64,000 bases of DNA. It comes from Symbiodinium natans (taxonomy: Eukaryota > Sar > Dinophyceae > Suessiales > Symbiodiniaceae). The position numbers and the translations under genes are program-made. Below are positions 10,114-21,800 of the stretch, in pieces; position 1 is the stretch's first letter, and each line of letters begins with the position of its first letter. The DNA lies in contig CAJNDS010002407.1 of assembly GCA_905221605.1 (NCBI GenBank), positions 172,501-236,500 of the forward strand, written 5' to 3'. The notes under the pieces were generated by a model. That model did no database searches, was not told the origin of the DNA, and worked only from the letters and a program-made list of their open reading frames with translations.

Positions 10114-11921
10114 ATCTTCAACCTCTTCGACGAGGATGGAAGCGGGGCCCTGGACGCCGAGGAGCCACCCCAAAACTGGGTTTAGGGTTTAGGGTTTGGG
10201 GTTTGGGGTTTAGGGTTTAGGGTTTAGGGTTTAGGGTTTAGGGTTTCGGCAGGGTTCAGGGTTCAGGGTTTAGGATTCGGGGTTTAGGGTTTTAGGGTTT
10301 TAGGGTGTAGGGATTCGGGTTTAAGGTTTAGGGCTCAGGGTTTAAGATTTGGGGTTTAGGTTTTAGGGTTTAGGGTTTCGGGTTTCGGGCTTAGGGTTTG
10401 GGGTTTATTGTTTAGGGTTCGGGGTGTAGAGTTTGGGGTGAAAACCTGGAATGCTTTTTTAGGATTTAGGGCTAGAAGGGCTTCCCAGGCCCTAAGCAAG
10501 CCCCTGAAAGTAGCTGGTCATCGGGTGCTCAGGAAACCGGGCCCAAACCCTAACCCCAAGCTCTGACTAAACTCCAAGAAACCCGTGAACCATGTAAATC
10601 CCCAACCCGCTCCCTAACTCCAAGCCCTTCCGAAACCCCAAAACCCTTGAACCCTTAAACCTCCCAAACCGGCAAACCCTAAGCAACTGAGCGACCTCGG
10701 ACAGGAGCTGAATTTTGTTCTCCGCTCGGTGGGGCTTGCGCCACTCGGCCCTCGCAGGTATTGCCCGGAGAATCAGAAGAAGTCCGGGATTTCAGAACCC
10801 TCAGCCCCAAGCCCGAATCTGAGAAACCGAAAACCCCAAACCCGAAACTTCCCATACACCCTCTGGAATTCGGGGGAAAATTCGAGTTTGATTTCAGGGC
10901 ACTTGAGGGCTTCCCGGCAAAAAATGTCACTCGCGTGCTCTCAAGAGGGGAATGGGAGAGTTGGGGTTTAGGGTTTAGGGCTTAGGGCCCTGAATTGCCT
11001 CATGCCTTGTTTGCTCCTAAGAGTGTTCAAATTTAGGGGTAGAGGGGTAGAGGCGTTGAGGGATTAGAAGTTGAGAATCTTGTTGGAGCCTGGAAGGGGG
11101 TATCTGAGGCTCCCGAAGCTTCACGAAGGTTCCCTAGGTACCTACCCCCGTGAACCTCCTTCCCTTAAGGACCCATCTAAACCCTGAATGACCTCCGTGT
11201 ACTTGTGGCACGTGTACTTGTGGCCACCCTGATCCTTAAACTCCACATGGTCCTCAGGAGGTTGGGTTCGCAAGTTTGCGGTGGGTTTAGGTTTGGGGTT
11301 TAGGTGAGTTGCCGCAGTCTGGGTAAACTGGGAGGAAGGAGTGCCCATTCTCAGGGAGTCAGTGGATCCCACATCTTGGGGGTTTAGGGCTCAGGGTATC
11401 GGATCCCTAAACCCTATGAACCCTATGAACGCTATGAACGCTCTGAACCCTATGAACCCTATGAACCCTATGAACCCTATGAACCCTATGAACCCTAAAC
11501 CCAAATCCTGGCGGTTTCTCTTTGCAGGGGTCAACTCAGCCAAGGCTCTGCGCGAAAGAGCTAAACCCTATCAACCCTGTAACCCTAAACCCTGAAACCC
11601 CAAATCCTAAACCCTACACAGCCAAGGCCCTCCGCAAAAGAGCTGGAGAACATGATCGCCGAGGTGGACGCGGATGGGCCCGGGGCTGACGGAAGCTGCG
11701 GGCAAGGAATGTAGATCCTAAACCTATAAAGCCCTAAACCCTAAAGCCCTCTACCCTAGGGTTTAGGGTTTAGGGTTTAGGGTTTTAACCCGAGGTTTCT
11801 CTCTTGTGCTTGGAGGCAGACTGTGAAGCCACCGAGGTCTGGGCAGATCGAGTGGGACGAGTTCTTGTTCTTGATGTCCAAGAACGTGGAGACCTCGGTG
11901 GAGTCTGGGGCATCCATGCAG
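10114..11921 (+). CDS. Calmodulin-like EF-hand protein (gene E)
   Basis: Exon 10114-10179 (after TTGGCAG, ending TGG|GTTTAGG) encodes a full EF-hand loop, FNLFDEDGSGALDAEE. Exon 11622-11677 reads SAKELENMIAEVDAD. Exon 11837-11921 reads SGQIEWDEFLFLMSK and on to CATGCAG|GTTTAGG. Joining GATGG at 11677 to G at 11837 gives the perfect 12-residue loop DADGSGQIEWDE; the intron then starts GC and ends AG. Spacing and motifs match calmodulin or centrin EF-hands 1-2, missing the linker helix between them. It would act as a calcium sensor. A partial exon copy lies at 11527-11565. The 3' end was not found. Confidence 0.7.
11404..11500. repeat. 9-bp variant telomere array (CCCTATGAA)
   Basis: About nine copies of a 9-bp derivative of the telomere unit (AACCCTATG), ending in ordinary CCCTAAA. 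It lies in the intron of gene E just before the partial exon copy. Confidence 0.9.
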
Positions 11922-12080
11922 GTTTAGGGTTTAGGGTTTAGGGTTTAGGGTTTAGGGTTTAGGGTTTAGGGTTTAGGGTTTAGGGCTGCCTCGTATGAAG
12001 TTCGGGCGCCTTCCTGATTCCTACACTTTCCTTCATCCTTCTCAGTCATCTTGCACGAATTGTGTAGGGGATCCCAGCTT

Positions 12081-12236
12081 CCCTAAGGGTCCATGTACCG
12101 TTTTTTTAGGGTTTAGGGTTTAGGGTTTAGGGTTTAGGGTCCATGTACCCTTATCTATACTTGGGGCCCCACAGTCCCTAAATAGGAGGTACTTTCAGGG
12201 CCAGGTATTCCCTATTTCGGTACATGGACCCTTAAG
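12081..12236. mobile_element. MITE-2 copy interrupted by a TTTAGGG array
   Basis: The left terminus is present twice (12086-12099 and 12136-12149, AGGGTCCATGTACC) on either side of a TTTAGGG array. The rest of the element follows to GGTACATGGACCCTTAAGGG. The array appears to have inserted into the element with duplication of its edge. Confidence 0.8.
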
Positions 12237-12504
12237 GGCTTCGGAGCGTGTAACATGAGGGGCGGGCGGGCGGCCGCCGCCACTTCAGTAGGCAGTACAA
12301 CTCCCGGATCAGGCGCGGGTAGACAGCTGTGGTTCAGCTTCGACTGGCTTGCCGTTATTTTCTGCATGCGCAACTGCAACGCAGCTCGCTGATCAAGCGT
12401 TCCTGAAAGCAAAAAGAGATGTCAGATTCTCACTAAAACGTGGCATGGCATGAGGCCTGTTCGCGATACTTTACTTTTGGAGTGCTCTCTCTTTTGTTGC
12501 TGCC

Positions 12505-15500
12505 ATGGTCCTGGAGACATTCGTCTTGGAGCAAGAGCCCAGAGCCAGGCGAGGTGCTAGGGATACCTGGGGCCGCTTAAACAGGGTTCGGTCAGTTCCG
12601 CTCCTAAACTCACAACCCGTGAATCAGATGCTTTGGCGCCTAAAACCCTCGTCTGTGGTAACTTCGCTATGCTTTTTCAAGTATTAGGGTACCCAAAAGG
12701 GGCTGTGATTTGTGAGAACTGGCCTAAACCCGAAGTGCTAAGCCCTAAGCCCTAAACCCTCTTCTTTTCTGTAATCACAAATGTAGCCCCGAGATTTGTC
12801 GTGCAGGCAGCGCACCAGCTCGTTATGCCGCCGCTACGAGGCTCTGGAGGCACGGTGGTGGTCTAGGGTTCAGGGTTTAGGCCTTAGGGCTTCGGGCTTA
12901 GGGCTTAGGGTTTAGGGTGTGTGGTTTAATTAAGGTTTAGGGCCTACGTAGGGTTCAGGGGTTTGCTTTTGGACCCGCGGCTTGGCATGTTCTTGCGGCT
13001 TCGCATCCGTCGGCCCGAAGCACTTTCGGCCCCCTCCCTTCTCTGTAGTAAGGGTCGTTGCATGGCCCCTTGATATGGCCCCTTACCTCCTTTAAAGGGT
13101 TCTGAGGATATACAAGGGGCATATCAGGATTCTCCATTGAAGGGCCCGTAATAAGGGACCGTGTGACCCAAGATTTTCGCCTCCAAAGCCCGAAACTGCG
13201 ATACATCCTAAACTGCCTCCACCCAAAGCTATACCCAGAAGCCCAAACTGCCCTAGCCCCAAGACTACTGAAACTTTGAACTGCCTCAGCCCTATCCCTA
13301 GTTCAAAATCCTCGCGAGGATGGCTTTTGGGCCCAAAAGCCCTAACATAAGGGTTTAGGGTTTAGGGTTTAGGTTTTAGGGGAGCCTGGGGGAATGCTAC
13401 GCCTTATCTCTACCCTACCTAAGGCCCTAAACTGCCTAATTAACCGTGAGGCCCCGAGCGACTTTCAGGCCCTCACCCCCCCTCACTCCTTTAACAGCCA
13501 AGCCCTAAACCCTAAACCCTAAGTTATAAGCCCTAAGCCCTAAACCCTAAACCCTATCATCCCACAACCCTAAGCCCAACATCCTGCGAAGGCTTTGACC
13601 CAAGCCTCCTTGGAAGCGGTCAGCGGCTCAGTTGTTCGAACTTAGGAAGTTTTCAGTGACCATCGTCAAGCAGTCCAATAGGCCGCGGTAGGGTTTAGGG
13701 TTTAGGGTTCAGGGTTTAGGGTTCAGGTTTCAGGGTTTAGGGTTGAGGGTTTAGGGTTTAGGGTTTAGGGTTTTAGGATCCTAGGGTTTAGGAAAGCTGT
13801 CTCTTGTTCGGGCCTCTGTGCGTTCCCAAAACGTCCGCAGCAAGCTCTGGAGTCAGGACAGCATCCGGGGCCGTCGTGGTCGAGGACAGCTGGGATCACG
13901 AATCTCCAAAGACCCAACCCTAAACCCTAAGCCCTAAGCCCTAAACCCTAATCCCTAAACCCTAAACCCTATACCCTAAACCCTAAACTAAATCCTAAGC
14001 CCTAAGCCCTAAACCCGAAGCCCTAAGCCCTAAGCCCTAAGCTCAAGACTCAAAAGCCCGATTCTTTAACCGGTTGCGCGTTAGCGTCGCAAAGTTTCGA
14101 GCGGCGAGAATACATATTTGACGTAAATGAGACGCAATCTCAGATGCTGCAGAAGAGAAAATGTGGAAGTTGTTCTACATCAGGGTCTCTCTCGGTTTTT
14201 CTTTTGGGGATGGGTCTTTCTGCAAGGGGGATTTCATACCAACAGCATACAAACAGCATCCTCCATCCTCTTGGACCCCCTGTCACTTTCGCTGATGGGC
14301 AGGCGCAGCCCCCACGATGAGCCTTGCTGACGACGAGGCTGGCTGCCACGCAGTGTTCAGGGGCTATAGGTTGGCAATAAGTTTGTTTTTTGAATTTGCG
14401 GCTTAGACCCCAAGCCCTAAAACCTTAATGCGCCTTGAACTACTAGTGGCCCCCTGGAAACCTGAGACAAAACCCTAAACCCTAAACCCTAAACCCTAAA
14501 CCCTGAACCCTAAACCCTAAACCCTAAACCTCCCGCAGAGGATGGTCCGCCGCGAAGCCCGAGGGCAAGCTCTGTGGAAAGGCCCGACATGCTTTTGTAT
14601 AGGGTTTAGGGTTTAGGGTTTAGGGTATATGGTTCAGGGTTTCGGGGAAGTTTTCCTCAATCCCTAGCAGTTTCAAGCCCTAAGCCCTAAACTTCCAGAC
14701 TCCTACAGCCCAAACCCCAAATCTTGAACCTTGCTGACATCCGAATCCCCCAAACCCTAAGCCCTAAACTCCTAAACTCTATGCCCCAAACTTGGCATGT
14801 TCCCCCCTATACTAACAGATTATAATCATCCCTACGCAGGACTAGCAGTTTGAGATCGGACTTCACGGCTTCAATTGGGTTTAGGGTTTGGGGTTTGGGG
14901 TTTAGGGTTTAGGGTATAGGGTCTAGGGTTTAGGGTTTCAAGGACTTCAGGAAACGGTTTGAGGCGTTCGTTTAAGACACGCCCCCTATGTAGATGTGGG
15001 CATCCCCCCCGACCGTAGGGGTATCCTGTATATAGCCCAGAGTACTGACATCCCTGAACATACAGGGCCGCCACCCCCACCACGCCAAAAGAGAGGGTTT
15101 AGGGTTTAGGGTTTAGGGTTTCGGGTCACCCTGATCTTGGAACACCCCCCCCCTCCCCACGGCCATGTGGCGAGTGAAGTGCTGGAGCACGCATGGCCGG
15201 CAATAGGTTTAGGGTTTAGGGTTTAGGTTTAGGGTTTAGGGTGTAGGGTTTAGGGTTTAGGGCTTAGGGTTTAGGACCTTTTCGCACTGTCCATCTATGC
15301 ACGACTTGAAGTAGGGCTGCTATGAAGTTTTTCCCAAAAAAGGACACCCGATATAAATACATATATATATATATACACACACTCACGTTCTGTTAAGGAA
15401 CCCTGTATACCCCCACCGATAACAGCAATATAAACCCTGCTTCATGTGCCCTAAACTCTAAACTCTAAACTCTAAACTCTAAACTCCTAACTCCTAAGCT

Positions 15501-17738
15501 CTAAACTCCGACCCCTAAGTCCTAAACTCCGAAACCCTAAATTCTCAACCCTAAACCCTAAACTCCGAAACCCTAAACCCTAAATCCTAAATCCTAAACC
15601 CTAAACCCTAAACCCTAAACCCAGGCAGTACGCGTTTGAGACTACGGCCACAGAGCGCCCAGATCCGGGATCCACGAGCGCGGCGCCCAGCCGAAGCTGT
15701 CGGTTTTTGTTTGCAAAAGGGACGAAGCTGAGGCAAAAGCCTAAAGTGCGGTTTGGGGTTTAGGGTTCAGGGTTTAGGGTTTAGGGATTAGGGTTTAGGG
15801 TTTAGGGTTTAGGCCCAAGAAGAGCCGCAGCCCCTCAACTTTGTTGATGATTTCGGGCCCTACCTGAAGGATCTAATGCAGTTCCTGCCGGGGGCTCTTC
15901 CTGAGCTGTCTCCCTAGAAGCACATAGGGGTCACCCTGAAGCCTAAACCCAATCAACCTCAAGCTCTCAACTTCATGCCTATAGGCCCCTTAGAAAACTA
16001 CTATATTTTTTATTTGTATGAATATAACACCCAAGGGAAAATTTAACACACTCGCATTTTTTTAATGAGGATTCTAAGTGGAGTACAGATTAGCCCTAAA
16101 CCCCCTAAGCCCTAAACCCTAAACCCTAAACCCTAAACCCCACGCGTTTGAGACCTGCCGAGGTCGACCCAAGCCCCAGTCGTCTGCATCTCAGAGCCGG
16201 GATGTTTTTTTTTGCCTGTTTAGGGTTTAGGGTTTAGGGTTCAGGGTTTAGGGTTTAGGGTTTAGGGTTTAGGGTTTAGGGTTTAGGGTTTAGGGCCCTA
16301 TTCTGAGCCCCCCACATGCCACATGGGGTGTAGGGTTTCAGGGGTTTAGGGTTTCAGGGGTTTAGGGTTTCAGGGGTTTGGTGTTTAGGGTTTAGGGTTT
16401 AGGGCTATAGGGTTTAAGCTTTGATCTGGTGAGTGGCAAAACTGCTGGCTGCAGGGACACCACCATCTTGCAATTCGCGGGGGAGGTCGCCATGGAGTTT
16501 TTTGTGAAGCTACCGTTCTTCATCAGTGCGCATCTCAGGGGGTTTAGGGTTTAGGGTTTAGGGTTTCGGGTTGAAGCTACCGTTCTTCATCAGCGCGCAG
16601 CTCGGGGAATCGTTTGCAACATGTAGGCAGTTTTCCCGACATCGTGGTCCCTTTTGGGTCCCGCATAGAAGGCCTTAGAACAAGGGCCCCCCCAAAAGGG
16701 GTCCCCCATAACAGGCGTCACCCTTACAATAAGGACCCCAGAGAGGGGATCTAAGGCGTCACCCTTATGATAAGGACTCCAAGAAGGGACCCTAACCTTA
16801 AACCCTAAACCCTAAACCCTAAACCCTGAACCCTGAACCCTGAACCCTGAAGCCTGAAGCCTGAACCCTAAACCCTAAACCCTAACCCTAACCCTAAACC
16901 TTAACCCTAAACCAAAACCCTACCAAACCCTTCACCCTCAACCCTCAACCCTCAACCCTAAACCCTAAACCCTAAACCCTAAACCCTAAACCCTAAACCC
17001 TAAACCCTAAACCCTAAACCCTAAACCCTAATCTAGAGGAACCTCCCCCATGTGCATCGATAGAAGTTGGACACCCCTCTTTGAGTGTTTAGGGCTCTTG
17101 GGGTTCCAAGTCTTCAAGGGGGGCTTAGGATGCCTGATGCTTAAGTGGCAAGGCCCTAAAGGCCCAAAAGGTAGGGTTTAGGGTTTAGGGTTTAGGGTTT
17201 AGGGTTTAGGGTTTTGGGGGCAGGGTTGAGGGTTTAGGGTTTAGGGTTTAGGGTTTATAGGGTTTATAGGGTTTAGGGTTTAGGGTTAGGGGGTTTAGGG
17301 TTCAGGGTTTAGGGTTTCAGGGCCCTCAACTCTGTCTTCCTCTGAGCCCGGCGAAGGTGTCGACATCTTGATGAGTGTCTCATCCTCAGCTTCGACTGCT
17401 CTCGCGAAAACGGCAGCCTCGATCCCCTTTCAGCCTCTCCGGATTTGGGGTTGTGGGCTTTGGGCTTTTAGGGATTAGGGTTCCCAAAATCTTCGGCTTT
17501 TTCAGGGTTTAGGGGTCCCAAAATCCTCAAAGCTAAGCCTGTGATGGACCTCTAAAAGCGCCGCTCGCGACCCTAAACCCGAAACGCTAGCAACTAAACC
17601 AAGCAGGCTCTCGGCTCTATGACTCGATGCCCACACCCTACAAAACAAAAGCCCATGTTTTTGCTTGTCTCCGAGGCCATCGATCGCCTGGAGCCCGGCT
17701 GGCAGGAGCGCATTGGCCAGCCCCCTCCCACCTACTGA
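12505..17738 (+). CDS. Duplicated gene A, unknown protein, about 12 exons
   Basis: Exons were found by pairing with copy B (18859-24378): 12505-12553 (ATG in GCTGCCATGG), 12807-12854, about 13583-13630, about 13797-13909, 14303-14352, 14539-14603, about 15165-15206 (pair out of frame), 15625-15702, about 16160-16217, 16455-16541, about 17346-17425, and 17676-17738 ending TGA. Paired exons differ mainly at third positions and length differences are multiples of three, so both copies were under protein constraint. Motifs: MVLETFVLEQEP, SSL[C/S]RRYEALEA, IRGRRGRGQ, ARGQA[L/P]WKGP, VKLPFFISA (hydrophobic), and the C-terminus RLEPGWQERIGQPPPTY. No family recognised. Introns carry telomere-type repeats. 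The region upstream of the ATG is also conserved; it is one open frame in B but frameshifted in A. Confidence 0.7.
16575..16640 (+). pseudogene. Partial duplicate of exon 10 of gene A
   Basis: Thirty bases after exon 10 its last part occurs again (KLPFFISAQLGESFATC). Its GCGCAGCTC is closer to copy B than to the neighbouring exon. It may be an alternative exon or the debris of unequal exchange. Confidence 0.55.
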
Positions 17739-17992
17739 CGCTGGAGGCATCAGAGGTTTCGGGATTCTTAGGGTTCGAAGGTTTAAGACGACTTAGAGTT
17801 TATAGGGTTTATAGGGTGCTCATGGAAGGCAACTTAGGCTACAGGGCGTACGGGTGTATTCTGGCTATTCTATCACTAGCTCAAAAAAGAAGCCCCGGAT
17901 CCCTAAACCCGAAATGGCTTGGGATCTAGGTACGGGGTTAGGGTTTCGGGCTTAGGGTCTTTAAATCCCGGCATGTCAAGCCCGGTCTTGCG

Positions 17993-18593
17993 ATGCACGC
18001 CGCAATTAGTGACAAAAGCCTGCAAAGCAGGGAGACACAGCCTGCGAAGCAGGGCAGCGACATGAGCCATCATCAATGCTCCGCACTGCGGGTTAGAGGA
18101 CCCCCAATTGCTACAGTGCAGGTAATGATTTTGCTGGTTGTGACGGTTTTTTCTTCCAGTGTGCATGAGTAGCTTGGTTTTCATGAGTGTTTCCTTATAC
18201 ATTGAAATGGTTTCTGTTTGGAACCACCACAATGCGACTGCGGCTTGTGCAGTTCTAGGTTTCATGACCACTGCCACTACCAGTGCCATCAGTCCTCTTT
18301 ATAAGCAGGGTCATCGAGCAGAGGAGCCTTGACGATATAGCTCACCATGGCGGAGGAAGCAAGGCGGCATCTGCTGCCTGCCGGCTCGCCAATTGCTTTT
18401 CGTGATGTCTGACTGACAGGATCGACGTGCAGAAAGCAACTGCCCTGCCGACCTGCCCCACCCACCTGCCCGCATTCATCAAGGAACCGTCTTCGGATAA
18501 CCTGCTCATCGGCGGGTGTTTTGGGAAAGCCCTGGCCGACCTTAACAGGGATCTAGTGAAGTTAGGGAATGCGGTACCTTCTACCACATATGT
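17993..18593 (+). CDS. Second duplicated gene (A'), unknown; strand uncertain
   Basis: Exon 17993-18121 starts ATG (MHAAISDKSLQSRETQPAKQ) and ends GTGCAG|GTAATG after exactly 43 codons. A later part (about 18307-18401) reads EQRSLDDIAHHGGGSKAASA. After an in-frame TGA lying within an 18-nt GT...AG segment (18402-18419), the frame continues DRIDVQKATALPTCPTHLPA to TAA at 18591-18593. Copy B has the same layout at 24690-25500. The minus strand of this segment is also open (about 17903-18289 and 18342-18587) and partly conserved, so the strand is not certain. No family recognised. Confidence 0.45.
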
Positions 18594-18858
18594 ATAATTT
18601 TGATAGACTCTTTATGGCACTCTGGTAGCTAACTATATATTTACCTTGTGGACGTTCAGGCACCTTTGAGAGTTGTTTAGCACGACAGTTGTGCAACTTC
18701 GGCTGTCTTGCCATCATCTTGCTCGCAACTGCAACGCGGCTCGCGGATCAAGCGTTGCTGAAAGCAAAGGAGATGACACAGATTTGACATTGAACGTGGC
18801 ATGGCATGAGGCCTGTTCGCGATACTTATCTCTTAGAGTGCCCAATTTTGTTGCTGCC

Positions 18859-21800
18859 ATGGTGCTGGAGACATTTGTCCTGGAGCAAGAGCCCACAGCA
18901 AGGCAGGGGCTGAGCTACTTGGGGCTCAGATAGGGGCACTGCAGTGAAAATCTGGCCGAATACCAGTATGGTCCCCTCACAATCCCCCACGCACTTGCAA
19001 TCGTACCCAAGCTGTTAAACTCTAAACCCTAAACCCTAAACCCTAAACCCCCCAATTTACATCGACACCCCTACCCAGCGGGTGGCACATCTCGGGCTGC
19101 GCGAGGCAGCGTGCCAGCTCGTTGTCCCGACGGTACGAGGCTCTGGAGGCACCGGCGCTAGGGTTTAGGGTTTAGGGTTCAGGGTTAGGGTGTAGGGTTT
19201 AGGAATTAGGGTTTAGGGTCTAGGGTTTGGGGTTTATGGTTTGAGGGTTTGAGGGTTTGAGGGTTTGAGGGTTTGAGGGTTTGAGGGTTTGAGGGTTTGA
19301 GGGTTTGAGGGTTTGAGGGTTTGAGGTTTGAGGGTTTGAGGGTTTGAGGGTTTGAGGGTTTGAGGTTTGAGGGTTTGAGGGTTTGAAGGATTCTTTACAC
19401 CCGAAACCCCAAACTTGGGATGTTCCCCCCCCCCCCCTCCTTATACTAACAGTCCTAAATAGGGAGGATATCAGGGGGTACTATGGTTTAAGGGTGTTTC
19501 AAGGGTTTAAGGGTTTAGGGTCCAGTGCTGAGGAGGCTAGGAAGAGTGTTTATGTCTTGAACTCCCGACATCAAATTCAGCACTGGAGGGTAAAACTTTG
19601 AATACCTCCCTTCTGGCTCAGCTCATCGGCACTTCCATGCCGGATACTTACAGGCCCCAAACTCCCTATATAGCAACTACTTTATGGCCCAAGTATTCCC
19701 TATTTAGGTACATGGGCTCTTACAGATATACAGGCCGGAATAATTGACAATGGAATTCCCTCAGGGTCCCTATCTGTTCTACTATGGCCCTATTATAAGT
19801 ATTAAGGCCCTTACATAATGTTTTTTGCTGACTGTTCGAACCTCAGAAGCCATGAGCCGTAGTCAAGTCACCCCCCCTTCTCACCCCAAACCCTGCAGCC
19901 ACCCATACACCCTGAACTACCTACAGCCCTAAGAATCATAATTCCTTTGCACCCAAACCCAAGAGCAGCGCCTTTCCGGCCCACCCGCCTCGCGCCTTCA
20001 AACCCTAAACCCTAAACCCTAGACCCTAGACCCTAAACCCTAAACCCTAAACCCTCCTCCTAGTCCCTAAGCACAAAATGCGACTTCAGACTGGAAGGCT
20101 TTGACCCAGGCCTCCTTGGAATCGGTCCGCTCCTCGGGCGGGTGGGTGGTTCAGAGTCTAGGGTTTAGGGTTTAGGGTTTTATGGGTTTAGGGTCTTATG
20201 GGTTTAGGGTTTTAGGGTTTTAGGGTTTAGGGTTTAGGGTTTAGGGTTTAGGGTTTTATGGGTTTAGGGGTTTAAGGTCTAGGGTTTAGGGTTTTAGGGT
20301 TCAGGGCTAGGGTTTGGGGTTTAGGGTTTAGAGTTTTGGATTTGAGGGTGGTCGGGTTTTTGGGTTTAGGGTTTTAGGGTTTGAGGTTTCAGGTTTGAGG
20401 GGTTTAGGGTTTAGGGGATTAGGGCTTCAGGGCTTCAGGGTGTTGGGCTTTATGGTTTAGGGTTTAGGGCCGTTTAGGGTTTTCGGGTTTAGGGTTCGCG
20501 GCGGCCCGATAGCAGGTTGCGGCGAGGCGGTCGCCGCGAGGCCCGCCTCGTGGCAACCTGCTCTCGGGGTTTTGGGGTTCAGGAATGTTGGTCTCTGGTT
20601 AGTGCCTGGAGATTTCAGCGGCTTCCCAAAACTCGACCCTGGAAAACTTCATTGGAGTTTCCCAAAACCCTAAACCCCAAACCCTAATCCCTAAACCGTA
20701 AACCCTAAACCCTAAACCCTAAACCCTAAACCCTAAACCCTAAACCCTAAACCCTAAACCCTAAACCCTAAACCCTAAACCCTAAACCCTAAACCCTAAA
20801 CCCTAAACCCTAAACCCCAATCCCTAAGCCCTAATCCCTAAACCCTGAACCCTAAATTCTGAGGACCAAATCCGTGGGCGTCGTGGTCGAGGCCAAGCGG
20901 GGTTCCCAGCCCATCACCCAAAGGCCTCTGCTCTGCGGCAAAGGGTTTAGGGTTTAGGGTTTAGGGTTAGGGTTTAGGGTTTAGGATTGAAGGTTGTCTC
21001 GGCTTTGGGGTTTTGGGAGTAGGGTTCAGCTGCACCAAAGAAGACCACGGGGGCATTCCAAGCTAGGGTCTCTTTTGGGTAAGGGTCCCTTGCGGTTTCT
21101 TTAGAGAACCCTAATTAATGTGGAACAAACACATAAACCTCTCCGGGGTTTTGGAGTACTACACTTTAAATACTTTTTTGGTTCTGGGTTCCTATTATAG
21201 CTACTTATACCTACAAAGTATATGCTTTTTTCCAGGGTCTACTCCAAAGTAGGCCTTCCCCCCCCCTCCCCCACCCCTCTATTCCCTGTGAGCTCCGTGC
21301 CCATGGGCAGGTGCAGCCCCCACGATGCACCTGGCGGACGACGAGGATGTCGGCTACCACTTCACAGCGGTTTTCCGGGGTTAGGGCTGAAGGTCGCCAA
21401 GTGAAGGTCGCCAAGTATGGTTCCTAAACCCAAGGCCCTAAACCCTACACCCTAAGCCCTACACCCTAAACTAGATGTCACACCTGAGGTTGAGATTCCC
21501 GTTGGGTTTGGGGATGTAGTGGCTTTAAAGCTTGTGTCCCTTTGGCTAGTTCACATGGCCCGGAACATCTCAAACAGGATGCTCCGAATCGAGATTCCTC
21601 GGCACAAAGCCCGAGGGCAAGCTCCGTGGAAAGGCCCGGCATGTCCAGGGTTTTTGGTTTACGGTTTAGGGTTCAGGGTTTAGGGTTCGGGGTTTAGGGT
21701 ATAGGGTTTATGGTTAATGGTTTCGCGTTCAGGGTTTAGGGTGTAGGGTTTAGGGTTTATGGTTAGGGTTCAGGGTTTAGGGTTCAGGGTATAGGGTTTA

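Noticed and set aside
17903-18289. Minus-strand 128-codon frame as the main gene
   Set aside because: Partly conserved in the paralogue, but it has no matching splice signals and runs into repeat; kept only as a caution on strand.
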